64,000 nucleotides of DNA, from the NCBI RefSeq assembly GCF_036173105.1, contig NZ_CP108053.1, forward strand, positions 7,440,001 to 7,504,000, written 5' to 3'. The DNA is from Streptomyces sp. NBC_00287 (GTDB taxonomy: Bacteria; Actinomycetota; Actinomycetes; Streptomycetales; Streptomycetaceae). Made by a program: the position numbers and the translations under genes. Below are positions 44,090 to 51,904 of this stretch, piece by piece. The notes beneath the pieces are model-generated. The model was not told the DNA's origin. It worked only from the letters and a program-made list of their open reading frames with translations, and searched no databases. How positions within the stretch are numbered: position 1 is the first letter of the stretch; the number at the start of each line of letters is the position of its first letter.

Positions 44090-45220
44090 TCAGAGCCAGT
44101 CCCGCCGTTTGAAGATCACGTACAGGCTCACGCAGACCAGGCCCATCAGGCCGACGGCGAAGGGGTACCCGAAGCTCCAGTCCAGCTCCGGCATGTTCTC
44201 GAAGTTCATGCCGTAGATCGTCCCGACCAGCGTCGGAGCGAACAGGATGGCCGCCCACGCCGAGATCTTCTTGATCTCCTCGTTCTGCTCGAACCCCGCC
44301 TCCGCCAACGCCCGCATCTCCGCGTTCTGTTGCTGGGTGACCAGGGTCGCGTTCACCGTGAGGATGTCGGTCAGGGCCTGGCGGAACCCGTCGACGCGTT
44401 CGCTGGTGTGGGTGACGTGGTCGGCGACGTCCCGGAGATAGCGCTGAAGCTCCTCGTCCGTGCCGTACTTCGCGAAGCCCGCCATCAGGCCGTGCAGCAT
44501 GCCGACCAGCGGGCGCGTGGAGCGCTGGAACTCGACCATTTCCCGGGAGAGTTCATAGATACGGCGGGACACCTCCGGATCGCCCCGGAAGACCTCCGTC
44601 TCGATCTCGTCGACGTCGTTCTGGACGCCCGCGACGACCGGGGCGTAGCCGTCGACCACCGCGTCGAGGATCGCGTACAGCACCGCCTCAGGGCCCAGCT
44701 TCAGCAGCTCGGGCGACTCCTCCATACGGCGCCGGACCGCCGAGAGGTCGGGGGCCGCGCCATGGCGGACCGTGATCACGAAGTCGGGGCCGACGAAGAC
44801 ATGCAGCTCGCCGAAGTCGACCTCCTCCGGCGCGTCGAGATAGCGGGCCGCGCGCAGGACGACGAAGAGGGTCTCGCCGTAGCGCTCCAGCTTCGGGCGC
44901 TGATGGGCCTCCATCGCGTCCTCGATCGACAGCGGGTGCAGATCGAACTCGGCGGCCAGGGAGAGGAGTTCGGACTCGGTCGGGCGGGCGAGGCCGATCC
45001 ACGCCATGCCGGAGGGCTGGTCGCGCAGCTCGCGGTAGGTGTCGGCGAGGGTGGCGGGGGAGGAGACGCGCACCCCGTCCCGGTACAGGGCGGCCTGGAC
45101 GATGCTCGGCGGTTCCGTCTCGGGGGCGGACGGCTCGGCGTCCGCCGCAGTGGGCCGCGACGGCTCCGTCGCCGGCGTCAGGGCGCGGCGCCAGACGGAT
45201 TTCCGGTTGTTCTTCGACAT
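44090..45220 (-). CDS. corA: Magnesium/cobalt transporter CorA
   Basis: 376 residues. The C-terminal two-helix membrane part carries the signature YGMNFENMPE after the first helix, and the protein ends FKRRDWL as the family does. The N-terminal cytoplasmic funnel (LARPTESELLSLAAEFDLHPLSIEDAMEAHQRPKLE, read across its whole stretch) is intact. It is a pentameric channel for Mg2+. A short low-complexity Pro/Ala/Glu stretch (about 15-40) precedes the first conserved part. It is divergent from the AlkZ-like gene across a 99-bp gap with a perfect dyad. Confidence 0.94.
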   Translation of the reverse strand: MSKNNRKSVWRRALTPATEPSRPTAADAEPSAPETEPPSIVQAALYRDGVRVSSPATLADTYRELRDQPSGMAWIGLARPTESELLSLAAEFDLHPLSIEDAMEAHQRPKLERYGETLFVVLRAARYLDAPEEVDFGELHVFVGPDFVITVRHGAAPDLSAVRRRMEESPELLKLGPEAVLYAILDAVVDGYAPVVAGVQNDVDEIETEVFRGDPEVSRRIYELSREMVEFQRSTRPLVGMLHGLMAGFAKYGTDEELQRYLRDVADHVTHTSERVDGFRQALTDILTVNATLVTQQQNAEMRALAEAGFEQNEEIKKISAWAAILFAPTLVGTIYGMNFENMPELDWSFGYPFAVGLMGLVCVSLYVIFKRRDWL

Positions 45221-45276
45221 CGTGGCTGCCTCTCGGCCGACGCCAGGTGATCTCGGAGCAGGTTACCCGTCGACCG

Positions 45277-45299
45277 TTGCGGACCGTCGCTGTCCGCAA
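45277..45299. promoter_or_regulatory. Perfect 8-bp dyad between corA and AlkZ-like gene
   Basis: TTGCGGAC (45277-45284) and GTCCGCAA (45292-45299) flank a 7-base centre CGTCGCT. It lies 20 bases before the ATG of the AlkZ-like gene and 56 before the corA start, so a bound protein could control both. TACTAG (45304-45309) just after it may be a -10-like hexamer. Confidence 0.5.
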
Positions 45300-45319
45300 G
45301 CGGTACTAGCGTGCGGGGC

Positions 45320-46426
45320 ATGACGAAGACGACGACCGCCCAGGGCCCCGTTCTCGGCACCCGCGCCCTCAACCGCGCGACCCTCGACCGGCAGCTGCTG
45401 CTGCGCCGCGCCCCGATGTCCGCGCAGACGGCCGTCGAGCATCTGGTCGGCCTCCAGGCCCAGGAGGTCAAGCCGCCGTACTACGCGCTCGCCGCCCGCC
45501 TCGACGGCTTCACGACCGAGGAGTTGGCGGGACTGCTGGAGCGGCGGGAAGCCTTGCGGATCGTCACCATGCGCTCGACGATCCATATGCACACCGCGGA
45601 CGACAGCCTCAGCCTGCGGCCCCTGGTGCAGCCCGCCCGGGACCGCGAGATCAACTACTTCCGCAAGGGTCTGGTCGGCGTCGACCTGGACCGGCTCGCC
45701 GCCCTCGCCCGCGACCTCGTCGAGGAGGCGCCGCGCACCATGAAGCAGCTGCGGGAGGCGCTGAGCGCCGAGTGGCCGGACGCCGACCCGCAGTCGCTCG
45801 CCGTCGCCGCCCGCTGCAAACTGCCGCTGGTCCAGATCACCCCGCGCGGTGTGTGGGGCCGTAGCGCCCAGGTCTGTCTCACCACCGCCGAGCACTGGCT
45901 GGACCGCCCGGCCGAGCCCGCCGCGTCCGCCGATGCCACCGTCCTGCGCTATCTCGCCGCCTTCGGCCCGGCCTCGGTCAAGGACTTCCAGACCTGGTGC
46001 GGTCTGACCCGGATGCGCCCCGCCTTCGAACGGCTCCGCCCGCAGCTGGTCACCTTCCGCGACGAGAACGGCGTCGAACTCTTCGACCTCCCCGACGCCC
46101 CGCGCCCCGACCCGACTACCCCGGCGCCGCCCCGCTTCCTGCCCGAGTTCGACAACCTCCTGCTCTCCCACGCCGACCGCACCCGCGTGATCCCGCCCGC
46201 CAACAAGGGCCGCACCTGGCAGGTGAACACCGTCTACTGCCCGTTCCTCGTCGACGGCTTCCTCGCGGGCGTCTGGCGGATCATCGACGACGCCCTGGTC
46301 ATCGAGCCGTTCGGGGACCTCACCAAGGCCCGGCGCGCCGAGGTCCTGGAGGAGGGCGCGTACATGCTGAACGTCATGCACCCGGAGTCGTCGTACGACA
46401 TCCGCTTCGGGAAAGTCCTGCCCTAG
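45320..46426 (+). CDS. Winged-helix DNA-binding protein, AlkZ-like DNA glycosylase candidate
   Basis: 368 residues from ATG 45320; GTG 45311 is the alternative start. It belongs to the HTH_42 winged-helix family (AlkZ, AlkX/YcaQ). Residues Gln46-Ala-Gln48 in EHLVGLQAQE are placed where AlkZ from S. sahachiroi has its catalytic Gln-x-Gln pair (YcaQ has Gln-x-Asp). AlkZ unhooks azinomycin DNA crosslinks, and homologues repair bulky N7-alkylpurines. C-terminal HPPANKGRTWQVNTVYCPFLVDG-like segment (VIPPANKGRTWQVNT) is the second conserved block. No natural-product cluster is adjacent, so the lesion is unknown. Confidence 0.75.
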   Translation: MTKTTTAQGPVLGTRALNRATLDRQLLLRRAPMSAQTAVEHLVGLQAQEVKPPYYALAARLDGFTTEELAGLLERREALRIVTMRSTIHMHTADDSLSLRPLVQPARDREINYFRKGLVGVDLDRLAALARDLVEEAPRTMKQLREALSAEWPDADPQSLAVAARCKLPLVQITPRGVWGRSAQVCLTTAEHWLDRPAEPAASADATVLRYLAAFGPASVKDFQTWCGLTRMRPAFERLRPQLVTFRDENGVELFDLPDAPRPDPTTPAPPRFLPEFDNLLLSHADRTRVIPPANKGRTWQVNTVYCPFLVDGFLAGVWRIIDDALVIEPFGDLTKARRAEVLEEGAYMLNVMHPESSYDIRFGKVLP

Positions 46427-46435
46427 GCATGGATC

Positions 46436-46476
46436 GGGGGCGTTGCGGGCCGCTCGTGGAGGCCCGCAACGCCCCC
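46436..46476. terminator. 16-bp perfect hairpin between converging genes
   Basis: GGGGGCGTTGCGGGCC (46436-46451) pairs perfectly with GGCCCGCAACGCCCCC (46461-46476) around a 9-base loop. It lies 10 bases past the AlkZ-like stop and 40 bases past the trypsin stop, in the only gap between them, so it should work in both directions. Confidence 0.85.
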
Positions 46477-46515
46477 TGGTATTGCACCTGAGGGATACTC
46501 AGGAGTTCTTCCGGG

Positions 46516-47310
46516 TTACGAGTTGACCTGCGTGGTCACCAGGCTGGAGAAGGTGGTCAGCCGGGTGTAGACGCCCGGGTATCCGGCCGCCGCGCAGCCC
46601 TCGCCCCAGGAAGTGATCCCTGCCAGGACGCCCCCGACAAGCAGGGGACCGCCGCTGTCGCCCTGGCAGGTGTCGACGCCGCCGGAGGTGTATCCGGCGC
46701 AGACCATGTCGGACGAGATGAAGTCCGAACCGTAGGAGCTCGCACAGCTGGAGTTGGACACGATCGGCACGGTCGCCGTGCGCAGCTGGTTGGAGGAGCT
46801 GCCGTTGGAGGAGGTGGTGCCCCAGCCGAGGATGCGGGCGGTGGTGCCGGCCGCGTACACGCCCGTCTGCGAGGAGGAGACATAGGGCGCCGTGGTGTAC
46901 GGCATCGACGTCGACAGCGTCAGCACCGCCACGTCGTCGCCGTTGGTGGCGTCCGTGTAGCTCGGGTGGATCCAGATCTTGCTGACCCGGCTGACCGTGC
47001 CGTTGGTGCCGTTGCGGTAGGTGCGGCCGCCGACGACTCTGACGCTGCTGGTGGTCTCGCCGACCATGCAGTGGGCCGCGGTGACGACCTTGGTGGCCGA
47101 GACGAGTGTGCCGCCGCAGAACTGGTTCTGCGAGGAGTCCGTGATCTGCATCATGAACGGGTACGACGTCGTGGTGGTCGTCGAACCGCCCACGATGGGC
47201 TGGGGAGCAGCGGCCGCGGTGGGGGCGAGGCCGATCAGTGCGGTGGCCGCCGCTGCGGCGGTGGCCGCGAGCACGGTGGCGGTCTTCTTGGCACGGGTGA
47301 GCCCGAACAT
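46516..47310 (-). CDS. Secreted trypsin-like serine protease
   Basis: 264 residues from ATG 47310, where GAGGAG lies 4 bases upstream; ATG 47322 would add 4. A Sec signal peptide and a short propeptide end before mature IVGG (residue 39). The catalytic triad is His80 (AAHC), Asp126 and Ser219 (GDSGGP). Asp213, six residues before Ser219, gives trypsin-like Arg/Lys specificity, and Gly/Cys positions fit the S. griseus trypsin family. It converges with the AlkZ-like gene through a strong terminator; its promoter is upstream at about 47415-47443. Confidence 0.93.
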   Translation of the reverse strand: MFGLTRAKKTATVLAATAAAAATALIGLAPTAAAAPQPIVGGSTTTTTSYPFMMQITDSSQNQFCGGTLVSATKVVTAAHCMVGETTSSVRVVGGRTYRNGTNGTVSRVSKIWIHPSYTDATNGDDVAVLTLSTSMPYTTAPYVSSSQTGVYAAGTTARILGWGTTSSNGSSSNQLRTATVPIVSNSSCASSYGSDFISSDMVCAGYTSGGVDTCQGDSGGPLLVGGVLAGITSWGEGCAAAGYPGVYTRLTTFSSLVTTQVNS

Positions 47311-47414
47311 GAGTCTCCTCATTGGGTTGCCGGTGGGGGGTCGCGCGGGTGTGGGGGTGAAGCACGGGGGTCTCGGGACAGACCCCCGTGTGCCCGGCGA
47401 GCGGCACGCCCCCT

Positions 47415-47443
47415 ACGCTAGAGCCCGGAGATCCCCTTCCCAA
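47415..47443 (-). promoter_or_regulatory. Promoter of the trypsin gene
   Basis: On the minus strand TTGGGA (47443-47438), a 17-base spacer and TAGCGT (47420-47415) fit the vegetative consensus. The start would be near 47408, leaving about a 98-base leader before ATG 47310. Upstream of the -35 the DNA holds TTCCC-AATGA-GGGAA (47437-47451) and CCCTAAGGG (47454-47462), possible regulator sites. Confidence 0.5.
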
Positions 47444-47529
47444 TGAGGGAACCCCCTAAGGGAGTTGGGCAGGGAAAACCCTCGGTCGGCCCCGGTCAAA
47501 CCCCCGCTGCCGGTGAATCTCACGGGGTC

Positions 47530-50500
47530 TCAGTTGCCGGAACGGCCCGCCGCCAGTCTGACGATGTCGACGCGCGATCGGATCCCGAGCTTGCGGTAGA
47601 CCCGGGTCAGGGTCGCCTCGACCGTCTTGACGCTGATGAACAGACGGGCCGCTATCTCCCGGTTCGTCGCGCCCTCCATCACCAGCGCCGCGACCTGACG
47701 CTCCATCGAGGCGAGGGAGTCCAGCGCGTCCAGGGCGGCTGTCGGCGCGGGTGCCGGTTCGGGGGCGGGCGCCGCCGCGGCCGACTCCACCTGCCGCAGC
47801 CACGGCAGCGCCCGGCAGCGTCGGAACAGCCTCGCTGCCTCGTCGTACGACGTCGGGCCCGGCCTGCGTGTGCGCAGCGCCGCCACCGCGAAGGCCGCCC
47901 TCGCCTCCTCCAGGCCGTAGCCGAGCTTGGCCAGCCGGTCCTGCACCGACGTCAACTGGACGGCGGCGGCCTCCCGTTCGCCGCGGGCCGCGCGCACCAG
48001 GGCCTCCGCGCGGTCCAGTACGGCGAGCACGCTCTCCCGGCCCAGGCGCAGGGCGCGGGCGCGGGTCGTGTCGATGACGTCCTGCGCCTCCTCGGTCTCG
48101 CCGATGCGGACCAGTGCCTCGGCGAGATCGCCGTGCCAGCGTCCGCGCGCGGGGTCGGTGATACCGAGGCCCTGCTCCAGCTCGCGCACCCGGCGCAGCG
48201 AGGCGACCGCCGCGGGCGCGTCCCCGGCTACCAGCTGGGCATGGCCGAGGGCGGCCAGGGCGCGGGAGACATACATCTGGTCGCCGTCCTGCTCGGCGTG
48301 GTCGAGCGCCTCCCGGGCCAGCGCCAGCGCCCGGTCCACCTCGCCGCCCGCGGCTTCCGTGAGCGAGGTGAGCACGGCCGAGGCGACCTCGCCGATCCCG
48401 GTGTCCCGGGCCAGCCGCAGGCTCTCCCGGGCGAGGTCGAGGGCACGGGCGCAGTGCCCGGTGCGCAGCTCGGTCTCGGCGAGACCGCGCAGGAAGTGCA
48501 CCTCGCTCTCGACCGCCCCGTGCCGTCGCACCTCGCGCAGCAACGCGGTCACGGTGGCGCGCGCCTCGGGCAGCTGGTCGCTCATCACCAGCCAGCGGAA
48601 CCGGGCGTACCCGGCGCCGTTGTGATGGCATGCCACCCGCGGGTCCTGGGGTTCCCTCAGCGCGCGTTTGATGGTCGCGGGCGCGTCCGGGTGGCCCATC
48701 AGGGTCTCGATCTGCGCCCGGAAGGCGAGCGCCATCAACTCGGTGTACCGGTCGCCGCCGCGCGCGGCCAGCTCCGCGGAGTACGCCGCCTCCTCCCGGG
48801 CCGGGTCGAAGTCCCCGTCCACCAGCAGCGCCCGCCAGGCCAGCTGGTAGTGGATCAGGGCGAGCAGCCTCGGGTCGTCGCCCGCGTCGGCCAGCGCCTG
48901 CGGGAAGACCGCGTCGACCTCGGTCATGGCGTGCCCCGCGGTCTCGATGACCACAATCCAGGCCCGCACCCGCTGCACAGGCACCGTCGACCCGGAGAGC
49001 ACCTCGCGCGCAATGTCCCGGGCGAGATCCAACTCACCGGCAGTGATGGCGTCCTCGGCGGCCTGAAGGAGCAGGTCCTGGGGGCCGGGGGGTGTCCGGT
49101 CGGCGGGGGTGGTGTCGTGGGCTTGGGTCCGGGGGTCCCCCGAGGCTGCGGTGGTGCCCTGGGCGTGGGTTCGCGGGTCCCCCGAGGGCGCGCCGGTGTC
49201 GTGGGCCTGGGCACGTGCTTCGCCTGAGGCTGCGGTGGTGCCCTGGGCGTGGGTTCGCGGGTCCCCCGAGGGCGCGCCGGTGTCGTGGGCCTGGGCACGT
49301 GCTTCGCCCGAGGCTGCGGTGGTGTCGTAAGCCTGGGCGCGGGGTTCGCCCGAGGGCGCGCCCGTGTCGTGGGCCTGAGTCCGCGGCTCCCCCGAGGGCG
49401 CACCGGTGTCGGGGGCGTAGGCCCCTAGCTGCCCCCAGGGCGCGCCGGTGTCGTGGGCCGGCGTCCGCTGCTCCGCCGAAGCCGCGCCCCCCGCGGCGGC
49501 GTCGCCGGATTGCCGCACCCGCCTCGGCCCGAGCTCCGCCGGTGTGTGGCGGGCGGCCAGTCTGCCGAGGGAGGCTGCCACCGAGGGGGCCCCGCGGTCC
49601 CGGGCCAGGGCCGCGGCCTCGGCCAGCGCGGCGGCCACCTCCGGATCGGTGCCGGTGGTCGCCAGCGCCAGATGCCGGGCCCGTTCGATGGGGTCCGAGG
49701 CCGCCGTGGACAGCGCGGCATGCGCGGCGCGCCGCTCCTGCGCGGGCGCCTCCGCGTACAGCGCGGCCGAGATCAGCGGATGCGCGAAGCGTACGGCGGG
49801 ACCCTCCGACTCCGTGGCGAGCAGCCCGAGTTCGGCTGCCCGGGCGGTCTCCGCCTCGGCGTCGGTGCGCCCGGCCGCGTGCAGGGTGGCCAGGGTGGGG
49901 CGGGCGCCGGCGCTGGCCACGAGGAGGGTGTGGCGGGCGTCGGGGGAGAGCATCCCGAGCCGGTTGAGCACGAGGGCACGCAGCGAGGTCGGCACCGGCA
50001 GCGGCTCGCCCGGCCGGGGCGGGGTGGGGTTCTCGGCGAGCGCGCGGCCCAGCTCCAGCGCGAACAGTGGGTTGCCGCCGCTGGTGCGGTGGATGTCGCG
50101 GACCGTGGAGCGGGACAGCCCGGTGTAGCCGCGGTGCTCGAGCAGGGCGGCGACCTGGGTGCGGGAGAGCGGGCCGAGACGCAGGGCGAGGGTGTCCGGC
50201 GGGGACGCGCGTAGATGGCGGTCGTACTCCTCGTCCTGGGTCCGGGCGGCGCACAGCATCCGCACGGGCGTGTCGCCGAGGCGCCGGGCGGCGAAGCCGA
50301 GGAGTTCGGCGCTGGCCGGGTCCAGCCACTGGAGGTCGTCGGCGACGATCAGGACCGGACCCTCGGCGGCGAGCGCACGCAGGGTGGACAGAACGGCCAG
50401 GCGCAGCGCGAGTCCGTCGCGCTGGAGCGTGGATTCGCCGCGGCCGGTGAGCGCCGATTCCAGCGCGGTGCGCTGGGCAGCGGGCAGCTTGTCGCAGACC

Positions 50501-50778
50501 TCGTCCAGGACCAGACCGAGGAGGTCGGCGAGGGCGAGGAAGGGGAGATGGGATTCGGACTCGGTCGCGGAGCAGCGCAACACGGTCCGTGCCGCTTCGC
50601 CGTATTCCGCGGCCAATGCCCGCAGGACGGTCGACTTTCCTATTCCGGCGGGCCCGTGGAGCAGGACGCTGCCGCCCCGGGCGAGCTGCTCACGCGCGGC
50701 CATGAACGGCTCGTCCCGGCCGATGACCAGGTCGGGGCGGGATCTGGCAGGCTCCGTGAAGTCCCGTGGCACGGTCAC
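47530..50778 (-). CDS. LAL-type LuxR regulator with internal 14-residue tandem repeats
   Basis: 1082 residues from GTG 50778, AGGGGAGC upstream. LAL layout: P-loop GPAGIGKST (residues 42-50), Walker B VLIVADDLQWLD (about 143-154), TPR-like helical region, and a C-terminal LuxR helix-turn-helix (about 1015-1080, EGATNREIAARLFISVKTVEATL split by reading). Residues 444-555 are eight consecutive 14-residue repeats (pattern T[GT]A[PA]SG[DE][PA]R[AT][QH]A[HQ][DG]) inserted into the middle. The rest of the protein is typical, so the repeat is an insertion. Large ATP-dependent activators of this kind switch on clusters or sugar genes. Confidence 0.87.
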   Translation of the reverse strand: MTVPRDFTEPARSRPDLVIGRDEPFMAAREQLARGGSVLLHGPAGIGKSTVLRALAAEYGEAARTVLRCSATESESHLPFLALADLLGLVLDEVCDKLPAAQRTALESALTGRGESTLQRDGLALRLAVLSTLRALAAEGPVLIVADDLQWLDPASAELLGFAARRLGDTPVRMLCAARTQDEEYDRHLRASPPDTLALRLGPLSRTQVAALLEHRGYTGLSRSTVRDIHRTSGGNPLFALELGRALAENPTPPRPGEPLPVPTSLRALVLNRLGMLSPDARHTLLVASAGARPTLATLHAAGRTDAEAETARAAELGLLATESEGPAVRFAHPLISAALYAEAPAQERRAAHAALSTAASDPIERARHLALATTGTDPEVAAALAEAAALARDRGAPSVAASLGRLAARHTPAELGPRRVRQSGDAAAGGAASAEQRTPAHDTGAPWGQLGAYAPDTGAPSGEPRTQAHDTGAPSGEPRAQAYDTTAASGEARAQAHDTGAPSGDPRTHAQGTTAASGEARAQAHDTGAPSGDPRTHAQGTTAASGDPRTQAHDTTPADRTPPGPQDLLLQAAEDAITAGELDLARDIAREVLSGSTVPVQRVRAWIVVIETAGHAMTEVDAVFPQALADAGDDPRLLALIHYQLAWRALLVDGDFDPAREEAAYSAELAARGGDRYTELMALAFRAQIETLMGHPDAPATIKRALREPQDPRVACHHNGAGYARFRWLVMSDQLPEARATVTALLREVRRHGAVESEVHFLRGLAETELRTGHCARALDLARESLRLARDTGIGEVASAVLTSLTEAAGGEVDRALALAREALDHAEQDGDQMYVSRALAALGHAQLVAGDAPAAVASLRRVRELEQGLGITDPARGRWHGDLAEALVRIGETEEAQDVIDTTRARALRLGRESVLAVLDRAEALVRAARGEREAAAVQLTSVQDRLAKLGYGLEEARAAFAVAALRTRRPGPTSYDEAARLFRRCRALPWLRQVESAAAAPAPEPAPAPTAALDALDSLASMERQVAALVMEGATNREIAARLFISVKTVEATLTRVYRKLGIRSRVDIVRLAAGRSGN
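49114..49449. repeat. Eight 42-bp tandem repeats inside the LAL gene
   Basis: Eight 42-bp units in frame code for 14-residue repeats. Two higher-order 84-bp copies (49142-49225 and 49226-49309) are nearly identical, differing at one base at the end, which points to a recent duplication. Units further out have diverged. Length variation between strains is likely. Confidence 0.9.
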
Positions 50779-50959
50779 CGCTCCCCTCCGTGTGTCGTGT
50801 CCTGGCCAATATTAGGCAACGTGTCTTTGAATTACGGAGTGCCTGCCGGGTGAGGGAAATAACAGCGCGAGGGCATAGGGAAATTCAAGGCACGGATGAA
50901 TGAATGGGGGAGCGACTGCCAGGACGGCCCGCAGACCGCTCAAGACGGCCCGCGGACCC

Positions 50960-51790
50960 CTAAGGGAGCAGCCCCGCCCGGCGCGCCGCGACCACGGCCT
51001 GCCCACGGGTGTGCGCCCCGAGCTTGCGCATCGCCGAGCGCAGATACCCCTTCACCGTCTCCGGCCGCAGCCCAAGCCGCTCGGCGGTGACGGCGTTGGT
51101 GGCGCCCGAGCCCACACACGCCAGCACATCCAGCTCACGGGGCGCGAGGCCGACGTATGACGACGGGCCCTCGGCGGTCAGCAGTCCGCACACCTCCAGC
51201 AGTTCCGCCCGCAGCCCCGGCTCGGCGATCCGGGGCGCCAGCGCCCGCAGCGCGGCGTGCGCCTCGCGCACCTGCTCCCACGCGGCCCCGTCCCCGCGCC
51301 GCTCCGGCTCCGGCCGCGCCGCGTTCAGCAGCTCGCGCGCCGACTCCTGGACGACCAGCGCCTGTTCCACGTCCCGCGCGGCATTCACGGCCGCCGTCAG
51401 CGTGCGGTCGCCGAGCGGCTGGGCGGTGCGCAGAGCGCCGTAGAGGACACCGCGCACCCGGCGCCGTACGACAACCGGCACCGCGAGGACCGAGCGCAGG
51501 CCCTCGGCGGCGACGGCGGTGTCGTACTCGTGGCTGATCTGCCGCGAGGAGGAGTAGTCCGTCACCGCGCAGGGGCGGGCCAGGGCGACCGCGCGGCCGC
51601 CGAGACCGGTGCCGGAGGTCACCGCGAGCCGGCTCAGCGAGCGCGTGGCGGTGCCGTTGAGTTCGCTGATGAGCATCTGTGGTCGGACGGACTCCACCAG
51701 ACCGCCGAACGCGACCGGGAGTCCGGTCGAGCGCCGCAGCCGGACCAGCGCACCGCGGATCTCCGCGGCTCCTGCGACATCTGCTGCCAA
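50960..51790 (-). CDS. GAF-LuxR transcriptional regulator
   Basis: 276 residues from TTG 51790 with AGGAAGG 8 bases upstream; the open frame runs far beyond but the extension is antisense to the acyl-CoA synthetase. Domain order: GAF sensor (about 10-150, LVRLRRSTGLPVAFGG, YDTAVAAEGLRSVLAVPV) and LuxR helix-turn-helix (about 205-270, RELDVLACVGSGATNAVTAERLGLRPETVKGYL in parts). It is divergent from the two acyl-CoA synthetase genes and so may regulate them with an aromatic or acyl ligand (inference). Its stop faces the LAL gene across a 181-bp gap with no clear signal. Confidence 0.83.
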   Translation of the reverse strand: MAADVAGAAEIRGALVRLRRSTGLPVAFGGLVESVRPQMLISELNGTATRSLSRLAVTSGTGLGGRAVALARPCAVTDYSSSRQISHEYDTAVAAEGLRSVLAVPVVVRRRVRGVLYGALRTAQPLGDRTLTAAVNAARDVEQALVVQESARELLNAARPEPERRGDGAAWEQVREAHAALRALAPRIAEPGLRAELLEVCGLLTAEGPSSYVGLAPRELDVLACVGSGATNAVTAERLGLRPETVKGYLRSAMRKLGAHTRGQAVVAARRAGLLP

Positions 51791-51816
51791 CTGCCCGCCC
51801 TTCCTGTGCGGCGTAC

Positions 51817-51832
51817 ACCCCCGTTCGGGGGT
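51817..51832. promoter_or_regulatory. CCCCCG-NN-CGGGGGT dyad upstream of acyl-CoA synthetases
   Basis: ACCCCCGTTCGGGGGT, followed by AGT, lies between the GAF-LuxR gene and the acyl-CoA synthetase gene. The same pattern (GCCCCCGCCCGGGGGT then AGT) recurs at 62408-62423. It may be a binding site shared by a regulator that acts at both loci. Confidence 0.5.
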
Positions 51833-51904
51833 AGTGAGAGGTGCATCACGGATTACACGATGGCAGGGAGCCGCCCGGCAATGGTCCGGTGATGAGGAGG
51901 ACGA

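Noticed and set aside
49114..49449. CRISPR array
   Set aside because: Repeats are contiguous without unique spacers and lie in frame inside a coding gene.
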